Positions 1-7,371 of a stretch of 31,383 bases of DNA are shown here, piece after piece. The notes beneath the pieces were generated by a model. The model did no database searches. It was given only the letters and a program-made list of their open reading frames with translations, and had not been told where the DNA came from. The translations under genes were made by a program, and so were the position numbers. Numbering within the stretch: the stretch's first letter is position 1; each line of letters starts with the position of its first letter. The stretch is from Prevotella sp. UBA3776 (GTDB lineage Bacteria > Bacteroidota > Bacteroidia > Bacteroidales > Bacteroidaceae), in contig DFFM01000032.1 of the NCBI GenBank assembly GCA_002369515.1, positions 52,462-83,844 of the forward strand. Reading direction: 5' to 3'.

Positions 1-369
1 TGTTGGTTTTTATTGGTTTTTGAATTGAAAATCGGCGGCCGAAGGGAAAGCCAAAGGCTACGGGTAGGCGAGCTTGCTCGGGAACCAACGGTCGCTGGCC
101 GAAGGGAAAAGCAATGAAGACGCGGAGCGTTCAACCAACAGGACGCTGAAGCGTCTTGGTGGTACGATAGCGGATAATCATTTTATTTTCATTAAAAGAA
201 CTTGGATATTTTTGGGGTAAAATACAGACCCCACCCTCATCCCCCTCCCCTTGAGGGGCGGGGAGAATCCGCACAGCCGAGCAATGGGACTTTGCACAGT
301 GAACTTTCCTCCTTTTTAAGTCGCGGTTAAGACCTTGATGGCACTGAGATTCCGCACAGGGTGTCGGGG
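1..369. other. Gene-free left edge with decayed repeats
   Basis: I see no credible gene here; it follows the 3' end of nadD. It holds two copies of a GGCCGAAGGGAAA word (about 37-49 and 97-109), a short hairpin CGAGC-TT-GCTCG (about 68-79), another hairpin GACGC-TGAA-GCGTC (142-155), and from 229 a diverged copy of the GC-rich palindromic repeat that recurs across the window. It may carry the transcription end of the yicC-gmk-nadD unit, but no hairpin followed by a T-run is evident. Confidence 0.6.
229..280. repeat. GC-rich palindromic repeat, diverged copy
   Basis: The run CCCCCTCCCC-TTGAGGGGCGGGGAG forms an imperfect palindrome and is followed by CCGCACAGCC, the same type of linker (GCGCACAG) seen in the copies near 8.8 kb and 18.5 kb. 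It is intergenic here. Confidence 0.6.
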
Positions 370-948
370 CTATTCAGCGTAGAGTTTTTCTTTTTCGATG
401 GCTTCGGCCACAGCCTTGGGCACCAGGCGGCGGATGCTGCGGCCCTGGGCGATGCGCTGGCGAATCATTGTGCTGCTGAGATTGATGAGCGGCGTGTTGA
501 CCAATTGCACGTTGGGGGGCAACGACTGCGGGTGGATGGGGGAACCTTGACGTGGATAGACCACCAGCCTGTAGGACTGCAGGATGTCGTTGGCACGATG
601 CCAATCGTGGAAGCGCTCCCAGTTGTCGGCACCGATGATGAGCACGAACTCGCGGTCGGGGTAGTCGGCCGAAAGGCGGGTGAGCGTGGTGTGCATGTAG
701 GACGGGCGGGGCAGGTGGAACTCATAGTCGGAGGCTGTCAGCCGGGGATGGCGACTGAGGGCCAGACGCACCAGTTCGAGCCGTTTGTCGTCGTCGAGCA
801 ACTGCTGGTTTCGCTTGAACGGATTTTGGGGCGAAACGACAAACCACACTTCATCCAGTTGGGCCATTCTGAGAATCTTCATGGCCAACCGAATGTGGGC
901 GTTGTGGATGGGGTTGAAACTGCCCCCGTAGATGCCGGTCCGTATCAT
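370..948 (-). CDS. nadD: Nicotinate-nucleotide adenylyltransferase (NadD)
   Basis: Transfers AMP from ATP to nicotinate mononucleotide, giving deamido-NAD, a cytoplasmic step of NAD biosynthesis. The 192-residue product has the usual NadD length. It opens with GIYGGSFNPIHNAH, the N-terminal nucleotide-binding loop with the family's HxGH-type motif (here HNAH, about residues 16-19), and has LSSTMIRQRI near residue 160, matching the C-terminal ISSTxIR phosphate-binding motif. It is last in the yicC-gmk-nadD set, an order common in Bacteroidetes. The ATG at 948 lies only 3 nt downstream of a heptamer repeat array, so no purine-rich ribosome site precedes it; initiation may rely on coupling to gmk, whose stop is inside the array. 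Family assignment is secure. Confidence 0.95.
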   Translation of the reverse strand: MIRTGIYGGSFNPIHNAHIRLAMKILRMAQLDEVWFVVSPQNPFKRNQQLLDDDKRLELVRLALSRHPRLTASDYEFHLPRPSYMHTTLTRLSADYPDREFVLIIGADNWERFHDWHRANDILQSYRLVVYPRQGSPIHPQSLPPNVQLVNTPLINLSSTMIRQRIAQGRSIRRLVPKAVAEAIEKEKLYAE

Positions 949-951
949 GTT

Positions 952-1028
952 GAGTTAGGAGTTAGGAGTTAAGAGTTAGGAGTTAGGAGTTAGGAGTTAG
1001 GAGTTGGGAGTTAGGAGTTGGGGGTTAG
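952..1028. repeat. Heptamer minisatellite (GAGTTAG)n between gmk and nadD
   Basis: Eleven head-to-tail 7-bp units of GAGTTAG or one-base variants (GAGTTAA, GAGTTGG, GGGTTAG). It fills the whole gmk-nadD gap, contains the gmk stop codon (1011-1013) and encodes the last few gmk residues (TPNS). A related array lies at 19359-19425. Confidence 0.95.
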
Positions 1029-1676
1029 GAACTCCTGGATGATGGTGAGCGCCTCGGCCTCGGCGGTGGCGAGGTCGTCGTTGACGACCACGCGGTCGAA
1101 CTGGTCGGCAAAGGTCAGTTCGTATTCGGCGCGGGCGATGCGCTGGTCGATCACCTCGGGCGCGTCGGTGCCTCGTTTTTCCAATCGGCTGCGCAGGGCG
1201 GCTATCGACGGCGGCTGAATGAACAGGCTCAGCGCGCGGTCGCCATAATGGCGCTTGATGGCGCAGCCGCCTTTCACATCGACGTCGAACACCACGTTTT
1301 GGCCTTTGGCCGCCTGGATCTCGACCTGCGACTTCAGTGTGCCGTAGAACCGACCTTCATACACTTCCTCGTATTCGAGGAACTCGCCGTTCTCTATTTT
1401 CTGGCGGAACTGTTCGGGCGACAGGAAGAAATATTCCACGCCGTTCTGCTCGGTTCCGCGCGGCTGGCGGCTTGTACACGATATGCTGAAGGCTAGGTTC
1501 AGCTCGGGGTGAGCCGTCATGAGCCAGTTGATGATGGTGCTCTTTCCGCTCCCGCTAGGTGCGGAGACGATGATCAACCCTCCCCTACCCTCGCTAAGGG
1601 AGGGAGCGCCTGAAGAATTGGGGGAGATGTTCTCACTTTTTTTCTGCGGTGTGTCTGATTGTCTGTCTTGCTGCAT
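1011..1676 (-). CDS. gmk: Guanylate kinase (Gmk) with repeat-derived N-terminal extension
   Basis: Phosphorylates GMP to GDP with ATP in purine nucleotide metabolism. The P-loop is [10 protein letters not shown], followed by the GMP-binding stretch with [19 protein letters not shown], and FDVDVKGG, all typical of guanylate kinases. At 221 residues it is longer than the usual 185-205: about 35 extra residues precede the kinase core, and part of them ([13 protein letters not shown]) is encoded by a GC-rich palindromic repeat. The ATG at 1676 gives the long form. A TTG at 1577 would start just before the core (LIIVSAPSG) but has no well-placed ribosome site. The C-terminal TPNS and the stop codon come from the heptamer array. 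Function is secure; the start is uncertain. Confidence 0.93.
   Translation of the reverse strand: MQQDRQSDTPQKKSENISPNSSGAPSLSEGRGGLIIVSAPSGSGKSTIINWLMTAHPELNLAFSISCTSRQPRGTEQNGVEYFFLSPEQFRQKIENGEFLEYEEVYEGRFYGTLKSQVEIQAAKGQNVVFDVDVKGGCAIKRHYGDRALSLFIQPPSIAALRSRLEKRGTDAPEVIDQRIARAEYELTFADQFDRVVVNDDLATAEAEALTIIQEFLTPNS
1578..1626. repeat. GC-rich palindromic repeat inside the gmk 5' coding region
   Basis: CCCTCCCCTACCCTCG and CTAAGGGAGGGAGCG form an imperfect inverted repeat, ending with a further GGGGGAG. It lies in frame in the N-terminal extension of gmk and is open throughout. Confidence 0.65.
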
Positions 1677-1691
1677 GGTATAATTATTTTT

Positions 1692-1950
1692 TCAAGTTTC
1701 GCTATCGCTCAACTTTTTGGAGTTCAAGGAGTTCAAGAAGTTCAAGGAGTTCATGGAGTTCATGGAGTTCATGGAGCTCAAGGGGTTCAAGGAGTCCAAG
1801 GGGTTCAAGGAGTTCAAGGAGTCCAAGAAGTTCAAGGGGTTCAAGACAATAGCTTTATTCCCATAATCCATTTCGGAAAGGTGGCTCAGAGCAAAGACTG
1901 ATGTCTTGTAATTCTTGCAACTGCTTGCAACTCCTAGCAACTGCTTCCTG
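1692..1950. repeat. Composite minisatellite: leader, 9-bp array, inverted 10-bp array
   Basis: The 314-bp gap between yicC and gmk is mostly this element. It begins with a 23-bp leader (1692-1714; contains TCAAGTTTCGCTATCGC) that recurs with one mismatch at 19639-19661. Then come 14 units of 9 bp, GGAGTTCAA and variants (1719-1844), a spacer of about 65 bp without recognisable features, and four 10-bp units of the type AACTCCTAGC (1911-1950), which read as the opposite-strand version of the first array. Open frames through the array encode only SSR/LNS-type repeats and are not treated as genes. Confidence 0.9.
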
Positions 1951-1956
1951 TGCGTT

Positions 1957-1984
1957 GGAGCCCCCCTTTGGGAGGGTCGGGGTG
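1957..1984. repeat. GC-rich palindromic repeat, short copy
   Basis: GGAGCCCCCCTTTGGGAGGG followed by TCGGGGTG, a short copy of the palindromic family, 7 bp beyond the yicC stop codon (1991-1993). A role in 3'-end formation of yicC is possible but not shown. Confidence 0.55.
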
Positions 1985-1990
1985 TTTCCT

Positions 1991-2866
1991 TTACAGTGCG
2001 TTGAGCACTTGTTCTTTTATTTGTTCCAACTCGTCCTTCATCTGCACCACGATGTTCTGCATTTCGGCATGGTTGCTCTTCGAGCCCGTGGTGTTGATTT
2101 CGCGTCCCATCTCTTGGGCGATGAATCCCAGTTTCTTGCCCTGTCCGGCAGGTTCGTCCATGGTTTGGCGGAAGTAAGAGAGGTGGTTGGCCAGACGCTG
2201 TTTCTCCTCGCTGATGTCCAGTTTCTCGATGTAGTAAATGAGTTCCTGCTCAAGCCGATTTTTGTCGTAGTCGGCTTCGGGAATGGCGTTCAGGCCGTCG
2301 ATGATGCGTCCACGGATTTTCTCCACTCGGCTCTTCTCGTAGGGCTCGATGGAGTCCAGCAGACGGGCGATGTTGTCGATCTTCTCGGTGAACTTGCGCT
2401 GCAGGGCCTCGCCCTCTTGCTTGCGAAACTCCACCAGCTGAGCGACGGCTTCGAGAGTAGCCTGGCGCGCCAGCGCCCACTCCTCGTCGGAGAGCACCTC
2501 CACCTCGGTTTTGGTCATTACGTCGGGCAGCCGCATGATGATGGTCATGGGGTCCTGCGGGGTTGGGATGTCAGTTTCGGCACAGATGTCGCTGATTTGG
2601 CGATAATAGTTCTCCACCAGCGCGCGGTTGATGGGAAGCGCATCGGTGCCGGCGTCTTTCTCCACCCAGATAGCGAAATCCACCTTTCCTCGGATGAGCT
2701 CCTTGGCTATGAGTTGTCGGATCTCCATCTCTTTCTCGCGGTAGAGCGGCGCTATGCGCGTGGAGAGGTCGAGCGCCTTGCTGTTGAGCGACTTTATTTC
2801 TACGTTGATTTTCTTTTCATTGTAGGCCACGACCGATTTCCCGTAGCCTGTCATTGATTGTATCAT
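1991..2866 (-). CDS. yicC: YicC/YloC-family endoribonuclease
   Basis: The E. coli and B. subtilis members of this family are endoribonucleases acting on RNA in the cytoplasm. The 291-residue product starts with MIQSMTGYGKS, the family hallmark, and ends with the conserved block LGFIAQEMGREINTTGSK...MKDELEQIKEQVLNAL (YicC-like N-terminal domain, then DUF1732). Length matches the family. It is first in the yicC-gmk-nadD order, but the 314-bp repeat-filled gap to gmk means co-transcription is not certain. A TACTTTTGC box 22 nt upstream of the ATG fits a Bacteroidetes -7 element. Confidence 0.93.
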   Translation of the reverse strand: MIQSMTGYGKSVVAYNEKKINVEIKSLNSKALDLSTRIAPLYREKEMEIRQLIAKELIRGKVDFAIWVEKDAGTDALPINRALVENYYRQISDICAETDIPTPQDPMTIIMRLPDVMTKTEVEVLSDEEWALARQATLEAVAQLVEFRKQEGEALQRKFTEKIDNIARLLDSIEPYEKSRVEKIRGRIIDGLNAIPEADYDKNRLEQELIYYIEKLDISEEKQRLANHLSYFRQTMDEPAGQGKKLGFIAQEMGREINTTGSKSNHAEMQNIVVQMKDELEQIKEQVLNAL

Positions 2867-2888
2867 AGCGTTTTCTTGTTAATTTTCT

Positions 2889-2897
2889 GCAAAAGTA
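2889..2897 (-). promoter_or_regulatory. Probable -7 promoter box of yicC
   Basis: On the minus strand this reads TACTTTTGC, matching TAnnTTTGC. It ends 22 nt before the yicC ATG. I see no good TTTG -33 box at the expected 19-21 bp, so support is from the -7 box and position only. Confidence 0.5.
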
Positions 2898-2920
2898 CAT
2901 TTTTTTTGTGGGAAAATGCG

Positions 2921-2929
2921 TAATTTTGC
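2921..2929 (+). promoter_or_regulatory. Probable -7 promoter box of tsaB
   Basis: TAATTTTGC matches the Bacteroidetes TAnnTTTGC box and lies 24 nt before the tsaB ATG. Together with the opposite box at 2889-2897 it makes the 87-bp AT-rich region a divergent promoter. The -33 element is not clear. Confidence 0.5.
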
Positions 2930-2953
2930 AAAAAAATACGAGAAACGAACCTT

Positions 2954-3643
2954 ATGTCGTGCATATTAAACATAGAAACGAGCACAGACGTGTGCTCGGT
3001 GGCCGTCAGTGAGAACGGTGCCTGCATCTTCAAGGAGGATGACCACAGCGGCCCCAACCATGCAGTGAAGCTGGGCGTTTTCGTCGATGAAGCCCTGTCG
3101 TTCACCGACAACCATGCCATTCCTTTCGACGCCGTGGCCGTGAGCAGCGGCCCAGGCTCCTACACGGGGCTGCGCATCGGCACGTCGATGGCCAAGGGCG
3201 TATGCTACGCCCGCGACCTGAAGCTGATAGCCGTTCCAACGCTTGAACTGCTGTGTGTGCCGGTGCTGCTGCGCCATGAGCTGCCCGACGAGGCGCTGCT
3301 CTGCCCGATGATTGACGCTCGCCGCATGGAGGTATATGCAGCCATCTATGACCGTGCGCTGAAGACGGTGCGCCCGACCATGGCCGACGTGGTGGAGGCA
3401 GACACATACCTGCAGTATCTGGACGAACATCCCGTCTATTTCTTCGGCAACGGAGCCGCCAAGTGCATGGAAACCATCAATCATCCCAACGCCCACCTGA
3501 TAGAAGGCATTGAGCCGTTGGCGAAATACATGTTCCCCTTGGCAGAAAAACGATTTCTGCAAGAGCAGTTTGAAGATGTGGCCTACTTCGTGCCCAACTA
3601 CCTGAAGGATTTTGTGGCTCTCAAACCCAAGAAACTGCTGTAG
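2954..3643 (+). CDS. tsaB: tRNA threonylcarbamoyladenosine biosynthesis protein TsaB
   Basis: TsaB is the non-catalytic partner of TsaD in the complex that transfers threonylcarbamoyl to A37 of ANN-decoding tRNAs. The 229-residue product opens with ILNIETSTDVCSVAVSENG, the ASKHA-type phosphate-binding strand pair, and carries SSGPGSYTGLRIGTSMAKG at about residues 61-79, the signature of TsaB. The metal-binding HxxxH of TsaD is absent, which separates it from that paralogue. Length is normal. It diverges from yicC; 82 bp separate it from the next gene on the same strand. Assignment is secure. Confidence 0.95.
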   Translation: MSCILNIETSTDVCSVAVSENGACIFKEDDHSGPNHAVKLGVFVDEALSFTDNHAIPFDAVAVSSGPGSYTGLRIGTSMAKGVCYARDLKLIAVPTLELLCVPVLLRHELPDEALLCPMIDARRMEVYAAIYDRALKTVRPTMADVVEADTYLQYLDEHPVYFFGNGAAKCMETINHPNAHLIEGIEPLAKYMFPLAEKRFLQEQFEDVAYFVPNYLKDFVALKPKKLL

Positions 3644-3725
3644 CGCAGGCGTTTGGAAGCGAGGACGCAGAGAAAAAAGAGATTGAAACACTTTTTTGAA
3701 ATACAAGACATTGCGATATAGACAA

Positions 3726-4313
3726 ATGGACATACAAGGCTTAGACTACAATACGCAACGCGAGCGGCTGGTGCTGCCCGAGTATGGACGCGAGATACAG
3801 AAAATGGTTGACCACGCCGTACAGCTGCCCACCAAAGAGGAGCGGCAGCGTTGTGCCGACACGATTGTGGGCATCATGGAGCGCATGTTTCCACAGAACC
3901 GCGAGAATCCGGAATTCAAGCAGAAGCTGTGGGACCATCTGGCTCTGATGAGCAACTTCAAGCTCGACATCGACTGGCCCTTCGACATTTCCGAAGCCCG
4001 CCAGATAGCCACCAAGCCCGAACCGCTGGGCTATCCCATGACGCACATACCTGTGCGCCACTACGGAAAGCTCATTTTTGAAATCTTCGAGAAGCTCAAG
4101 ACCATGCCCGAAGGCCCTGAGCGCGACGAGCTGGCTCGTGTCACCGCCAACCAGATGAAACAGAGCCTGCTGCAGTGGAGCCACGGTTCGTGTGACGACG
4201 AGAAGGTGGTGTCGGACATGGCGCGCTTCACCGATGGGAAAATACAGTTGGACCTGGAGACCTTCCGCTTTGAGAAAATGACAGAAAAAGAACTCAGACG
4301 CAGAAAAAAATAA
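3726..4313 (+). CDS. DUF4290 family protein
   Basis: A conserved Bacteroidetes protein of unknown function. The 195-residue product contains LDYNTQRERLVLPEYGREIQ at the N-terminus, a feature I associate with DUF4290, then mostly helical, charged sequence without signal peptide or membrane segments, ending in a basic tail ELRRRKK. I chose the ATG at 3726 (MDIQGLDYNTQ) over one 10 codons earlier because family members begin at about this point. It sits 6 bp before murA, an adjacency usual in this phylum, so it may be linked to envelope synthesis; this is inference from context only. Confidence 0.85.
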   Translation: MDIQGLDYNTQRERLVLPEYGREIQKMVDHAVQLPTKEERQRCADTIVGIMERMFPQNRENPEFKQKLWDHLALMSNFKLDIDWPFDISEARQIATKPEPLGYPMTHIPVRHYGKLIFEIFEKLKTMPEGPERDELARVTANQMKQSLLQWSHGSCDDEKVVSDMARFTDGKIQLDLETFRFEKMTEKELRRRKK

Positions 4314-4319
4314 GGGCTT

Positions 4320-5624
4320 ATGGCATCTTTTATGATTGAAGGCGGCCATCCGCTCACGGGCACCATCACCCCGCAGGGAGCCAAGAACGAGGCGTTGCAG
4401 GTGATTTGTGCCACGCTGCTCACCGACGAGGAGGTCAGCATCAGCAACATTCCCGACATCCGCGACGTAAACAACCTGATACAGTTGCTCAAAGATATCG
4501 GTGTGGACGTGGCCAAACGGTCGCGCAACGAATACTGTTTCAGGGCCAAAGACCTGGACTTGAACTATCTGCAGAGCGACGAATTTGTGAAGAAGTGCGC
4601 CGCCCTGCGTGGCAGTGTGCTCATGATAGGCCCGTTGCTGGCGCGCTTTGGCAAGGCCGTCATCACCAAACCGGGCGGTGACAAGATTGGGCGCCGCCGT
4701 CTGGACACCCACTTTCTGGGTTTCAAGCACCTGGGCGCGAAGTTCGAGCATGTGGAGGGGCGCAACGTATATGAGATTGCGGCCAAACGGCTCAAAGGAT
4801 GCTACATGCTGCTCGACGAGGCCTCGGTGACGGGCACCGCTAACATCATCATGGCGGCCGTCTTTGCCAAGGGCACCACCACCATCTACAATGCCGCCTG
4901 CGAACCCTATCTGCAGCAACTCTGCCACATGCTCAACCGCATGGGAGCGAGCATCAGCGGCATTGGGTCCAACCTGCTCACCATTGTGGGCACCGACCGT
5001 CTGCACGGCACCAACCACCGCATTCTGCCTGACATGATTGAGGTGGGCTCGTTCATCGGAATGGCCGCCATGGTGGGCGACGGGGTGCGCATCAAGGACG
5101 TTTCGCTGCGCAACCTGGGCATCATTCCCGATGCCTTCCGCCGTCTGGGCGTAAAAATCAAGGAAGAAGGTGACGACCTGGTCATTCCCCACCAGCGCCA
5201 CTACGAGATACAGTCGTTCATCGACGGAACCATCATGACCTTGGCCGATGCGCCGTGGCCGGGGCTGACGCCCGACCTGCTGTCGGTGCTCATCGTGGTG
5301 GCCACTCAGGCACGCGGCTCGGTGCTGTTCCACCAGAAGATGTTCGAGAGCCGACTGTTCTTCGTCGATAAGCTCATCGACATGGGAGCGCAAATCATAC
5401 TGTGCGACCCCCACCGGGCTGTGGTGGTGGGCCACGACCGGAAAATAACACTCCGGGCAGGCCGCATGTCGAGTCCCGACATACGTGCCGGCATAGCTTT
5501 GCTCATAGCGGCCATGAGCGCCAACGGCACAAGCCGCATTGACAACATTGAGCAGATAGACCGTGGATACGAGGACATCGAGGCGCGCCTCAATGCGCTG
5601 GGTGCAAAGATCATACGACTATGA
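4320..5624 (+). CDS. murA: UDP-N-acetylglucosamine 1-carboxyvinyltransferase (MurA), Asp active-site variant
   Basis: Adds enolpyruvate from PEP to UDP-GlcNAc, the first committed step of peptidoglycan synthesis, in the cytoplasm. The 434-residue product has the EPSP-synthase-like fold: PQGAKNEALQVICATLLT at the start (catalytic Lys/Asn pair), PGGDKIGRRRLDTH around residue 118, and ARAGIALLIAA-like sequence near the C-terminus. The loop residue that is Cys115 in E. coli MurA is Asp121 here (GAC at 4680-4682). Cys-to-Asp enzymes stay active but are not alkylated by fosfomycin, so intrinsic insensitivity is expected. The stop overlaps the rimM start by 4 bp (ATGA). Assignment is secure. Confidence 0.95.
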   Translation: MASFMIEGGHPLTGTITPQGAKNEALQVICATLLTDEEVSISNIPDIRDVNNLIQLLKDIGVDVAKRSRNEYCFRAKDLDLNYLQSDEFVKKCAALRGSVLMIGPLLARFGKAVITKPGGDKIGRRRLDTHFLGFKHLGAKFEHVEGRNVYEIAAKRLKGCYMLLDEASVTGTANIIMAAVFAKGTTTIYNAACEPYLQQLCHMLNRMGASISGIGSNLLTIVGTDRLHGTNHRILPDMIEVGSFIGMAAMVGDGVRIKDVSLRNLGIIPDAFRRLGVKIKEEGDDLVIPHQRHYEIQSFIDGTIMTLADAPWPGLTPDLLSVLIVVATQARGSVLFHQKMFESRLFFVDKLIDMGAQIILCDPHRAVVVGHDRKITLRAGRMSSPDIRAGIALLIAAMSANGTSRIDNIEQIDRGYEDIEARLNALGAKIIRL

Positions 5625-6130
5625 TAAACAGAGAAGAAGTCTATCGCATCGGCAAGTTGGGCAGGGCTCACGGCGTGAAGGGCGAGGTGACATTCCACTT
5701 CGACGACGACGTGTTCGACCGTGTGGACGCCGACTATCTGGTTGTCGAGACCGAGGGCCTTCTGGTGCCGTTCTTCATCGAAGAATATCGGTTTCGCTCG
5801 GACAGCACCGCCCTTGTGAAGTTTGAAGGCATAGACAGCCAAGACCGAGCGCGCGAGCTGACGGGATGCGAGGTGTATTTCCCGCGCCATCTGGCCGATG
5901 CCGAGGACGACACCCTTTCGTGGGCCGCCATTGTGGGCTATTCGCTCATCGACGCAGCCACAGGAAAGAGCGTCGGCCGCATAGCATCGGTGGACGACAC
6001 CACGGTGAATGTGCTCTTCTGTCTGGAAGACGGGAAGATGATTCCCGCCGCAGAGGAGCTGATTACCGATGTTGACAAAGAAAAACGAGTAATTGAAATG
6101 GAATTGCCCGAGGGCATACTGGAATTATGA
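5621..6130 (+). CDS. rimM: Ribosome maturation factor RimM
   Basis: Assists assembly of the 30S subunit head, binding ribosomal protein S19 and aiding 16S rRNA processing. The 169-residue product shows the N-terminal RimM beta-barrel opening, YRIGKLGRAHGVKGEVTFHF, with the family GxxxxxHGxxGEV pattern, and a C-terminal PRC-barrel-like part (VNVLFCLEDGKMIPAAEELITDVD). Length is normal. It is joined to murA upstream and dxr downstream by 4-bp ATGA overlaps, so the three genes should be translationally coupled in one mRNA. Confidence 0.94.
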   Translation: MINREEVYRIGKLGRAHGVKGEVTFHFDDDVFDRVDADYLVVETEGLLVPFFIEEYRFRSDSTALVKFEGIDSQDRARELTGCEVYFPRHLADAEDDTLSWAAIVGYSLIDAATGKSVGRIASVDDTTVNVLFCLEDGKMIPAAEELITDVDKEKRVIEMELPEGILEL

Positions 6131-7284
6131 GAAAACAACAAATAGCCATTTTGGGCAGTACAGGCTCCATAGGCACGCAGGCTCTGGAAGTGATTGAGGA
6201 GCACAGCGACCGCTACGAAGTGTATTGTCTGACGGCCAACAACAAAGTGGAACTGCTGGCACAGCAGGCGCGCAAGTTCAACCCCGCCGCCGTAGTCATC
6301 GCCAATGAGGAAAAATACGGCCAACTGTGCCAACTGCTGTCCGACCAACCCGACATCAAGGTATATGCCGGAGCCAAGGCCCTCGACGACATTGTCGAGG
6401 CCGGCCCCATCGACATGGTGCTCACCGCCATGGTGGGGTTTGCAGGCCTGTCGCCCACTGTCCATGCCATCAAAGCCCGCAAAAAGATTTGCCTGGCCAA
6501 CAAAGAGACCCTGGTGGTGGCGGGCGAGCTGATTTGCAAGCTGGCACAGCAGTATCACGTGCCCATCCTGCCCGTCGATAGCGAGCACTCTGCCATCTTC
6601 CAAAGCCTGGTGGGCGAGCACGACAACGAAATAGAGAAGATTCTGCTCACCTGCTCGGGGGGGCCGTTCCGTCTGATGAGCGAAGAACAAATCAAGACCG
6701 TGACCGCCGCCGACGCCCTGCGCCACCCCACATGGGACATGGGAGCCAAAATAACCATCGACTCGGCCTCGCTCATGAACAAAGGTTTCGAAGTGATTGA
6801 GGCCAAATGGCTGTTTGGCATCGAGGCCAACCGCATTCAGGTGCTCATCCACCCGCAGAGCATTGTCCACAGCGCCGTCCAGTTTGTTGACGGTTCGGTG
6901 AAGGCGCAGCTCGGCGTTCCCGACATGCGCATGCCCATCCAGTATGCCTTCTCATTTCCCGAGCGCCTGAGCCTGAGCGGCCAGCGGCTCGACCTGTTTG
7001 CCCACCCGTTGGAGTTCTTCGAGCCCGACACACGAAAATTCCGCTGTCTGGCGCTCGCCTTCGAGGCCATCGGCAAGGGAGGCAACATGCCCTGCATACT
7101 CAACGCCGCCAACGAGGTGGTGAACGAGGCTTTCCGCCAGGGCCGCTGTTCGTTCCCACAAATGGCTGAAACGATTGAAAAAACCATGTCGCGCGCCACT
7201 TTCGACAAAAACCCCTCGCTCGACACCTACTTCAACACAGATGCCGAGGCGCGCCGCATAGCGAAAGAACTTATTAATGCATAA
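6127..7284 (+). CDS. dxr: 1-deoxy-D-xylulose 5-phosphate reductoisomerase (Dxr)
   Basis: Converts DXP to 2-C-methyl-D-erythritol 4-phosphate with NADPH, the committed step of the MEP isoprenoid pathway. The 385-residue product has the NADPH site ILGSTGSIGTQALEV, LANKETLVVAGELI, the metal-binding PVDSEHSAIFQ, the flexible-loop region HPTWDMGAKITIDSASLMNK and HPQSIVHSAVQFVDGSVKAQ, all hallmark motifs. Length is normal. The last residues (INA) and stop codon already belong to an AT-rich repeat tract that fills the gap to rseP. Assignment is secure. Confidence 0.96.
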   Translation: MRKQQIAILGSTGSIGTQALEVIEEHSDRYEVYCLTANNKVELLAQQARKFNPAAVVIANEEKYGQLCQLLSDQPDIKVYAGAKALDDIVEAGPIDMVLTAMVGFAGLSPTVHAIKARKKICLANKETLVVAGELICKLAQQYHVPILPVDSEHSAIFQSLVGEHDNEIEKILLTCSGGPFRLMSEEQIKTVTAADALRHPTWDMGAKITIDSASLMNKGFEVIEAKWLFGIEANRIQVLIHPQSIVHSAVQFVDGSVKAQLGVPDMRMPIQYAFSFPERLSLSGQRLDLFAHPLEFFEPDTRKFRCLALAFEAIGKGGNMPCILNAANEVVNEAFRQGRCSFPQMAETIEKTMSRATFDKNPSLDTYFNTDAEARRIAKELINA

Positions 7285-7371
7285 TGAAGAATGCATAATG
7301 CATAATAAAGAATGTGCGAGATTGTAAAATTGTGAAATAATAAAATTGTGAAATAGTGAAATAGTAAAATC
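7273..7371. repeat. AT-rich tandem repeats between dxr and rseP
   Basis: First half: overlapping words AATGCATAATGAAG, AATGCATAATGCATAATAAAG. Second half: ATTGTAAAATTGTGAAATA and AAATTGTGAAATAGTGAAATAG. The tract includes the dxr stop codon and makes up the whole leader before the rseP ATG, so there is no recognisable ribosome site of its own beyond A-rich sequence. Confidence 0.85.

Noticed and set aside
207..214. Promoter box TATTTTTG on the plus strand
   Set aside because: No plus-strand gene follows; the next gene is nadD on the other strand.
1719..1844. Possible CRISPR array
   Set aside because: Units are 9 bp without spacers and no cas genes are present; this is a minisatellite.
1649..1940. 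Repeat-encoded small proteins (SSR or LNS peptides)
   Set aside because: The frames are open only because the 9-bp repeat has no stop codon in any frame; there is no independent start signal or family.
3741..5435. Long minus-strand frame opposite DUF4290 and murA
   Set aside because: Antisense to murA with its full set of motifs; only composition keeps it open.
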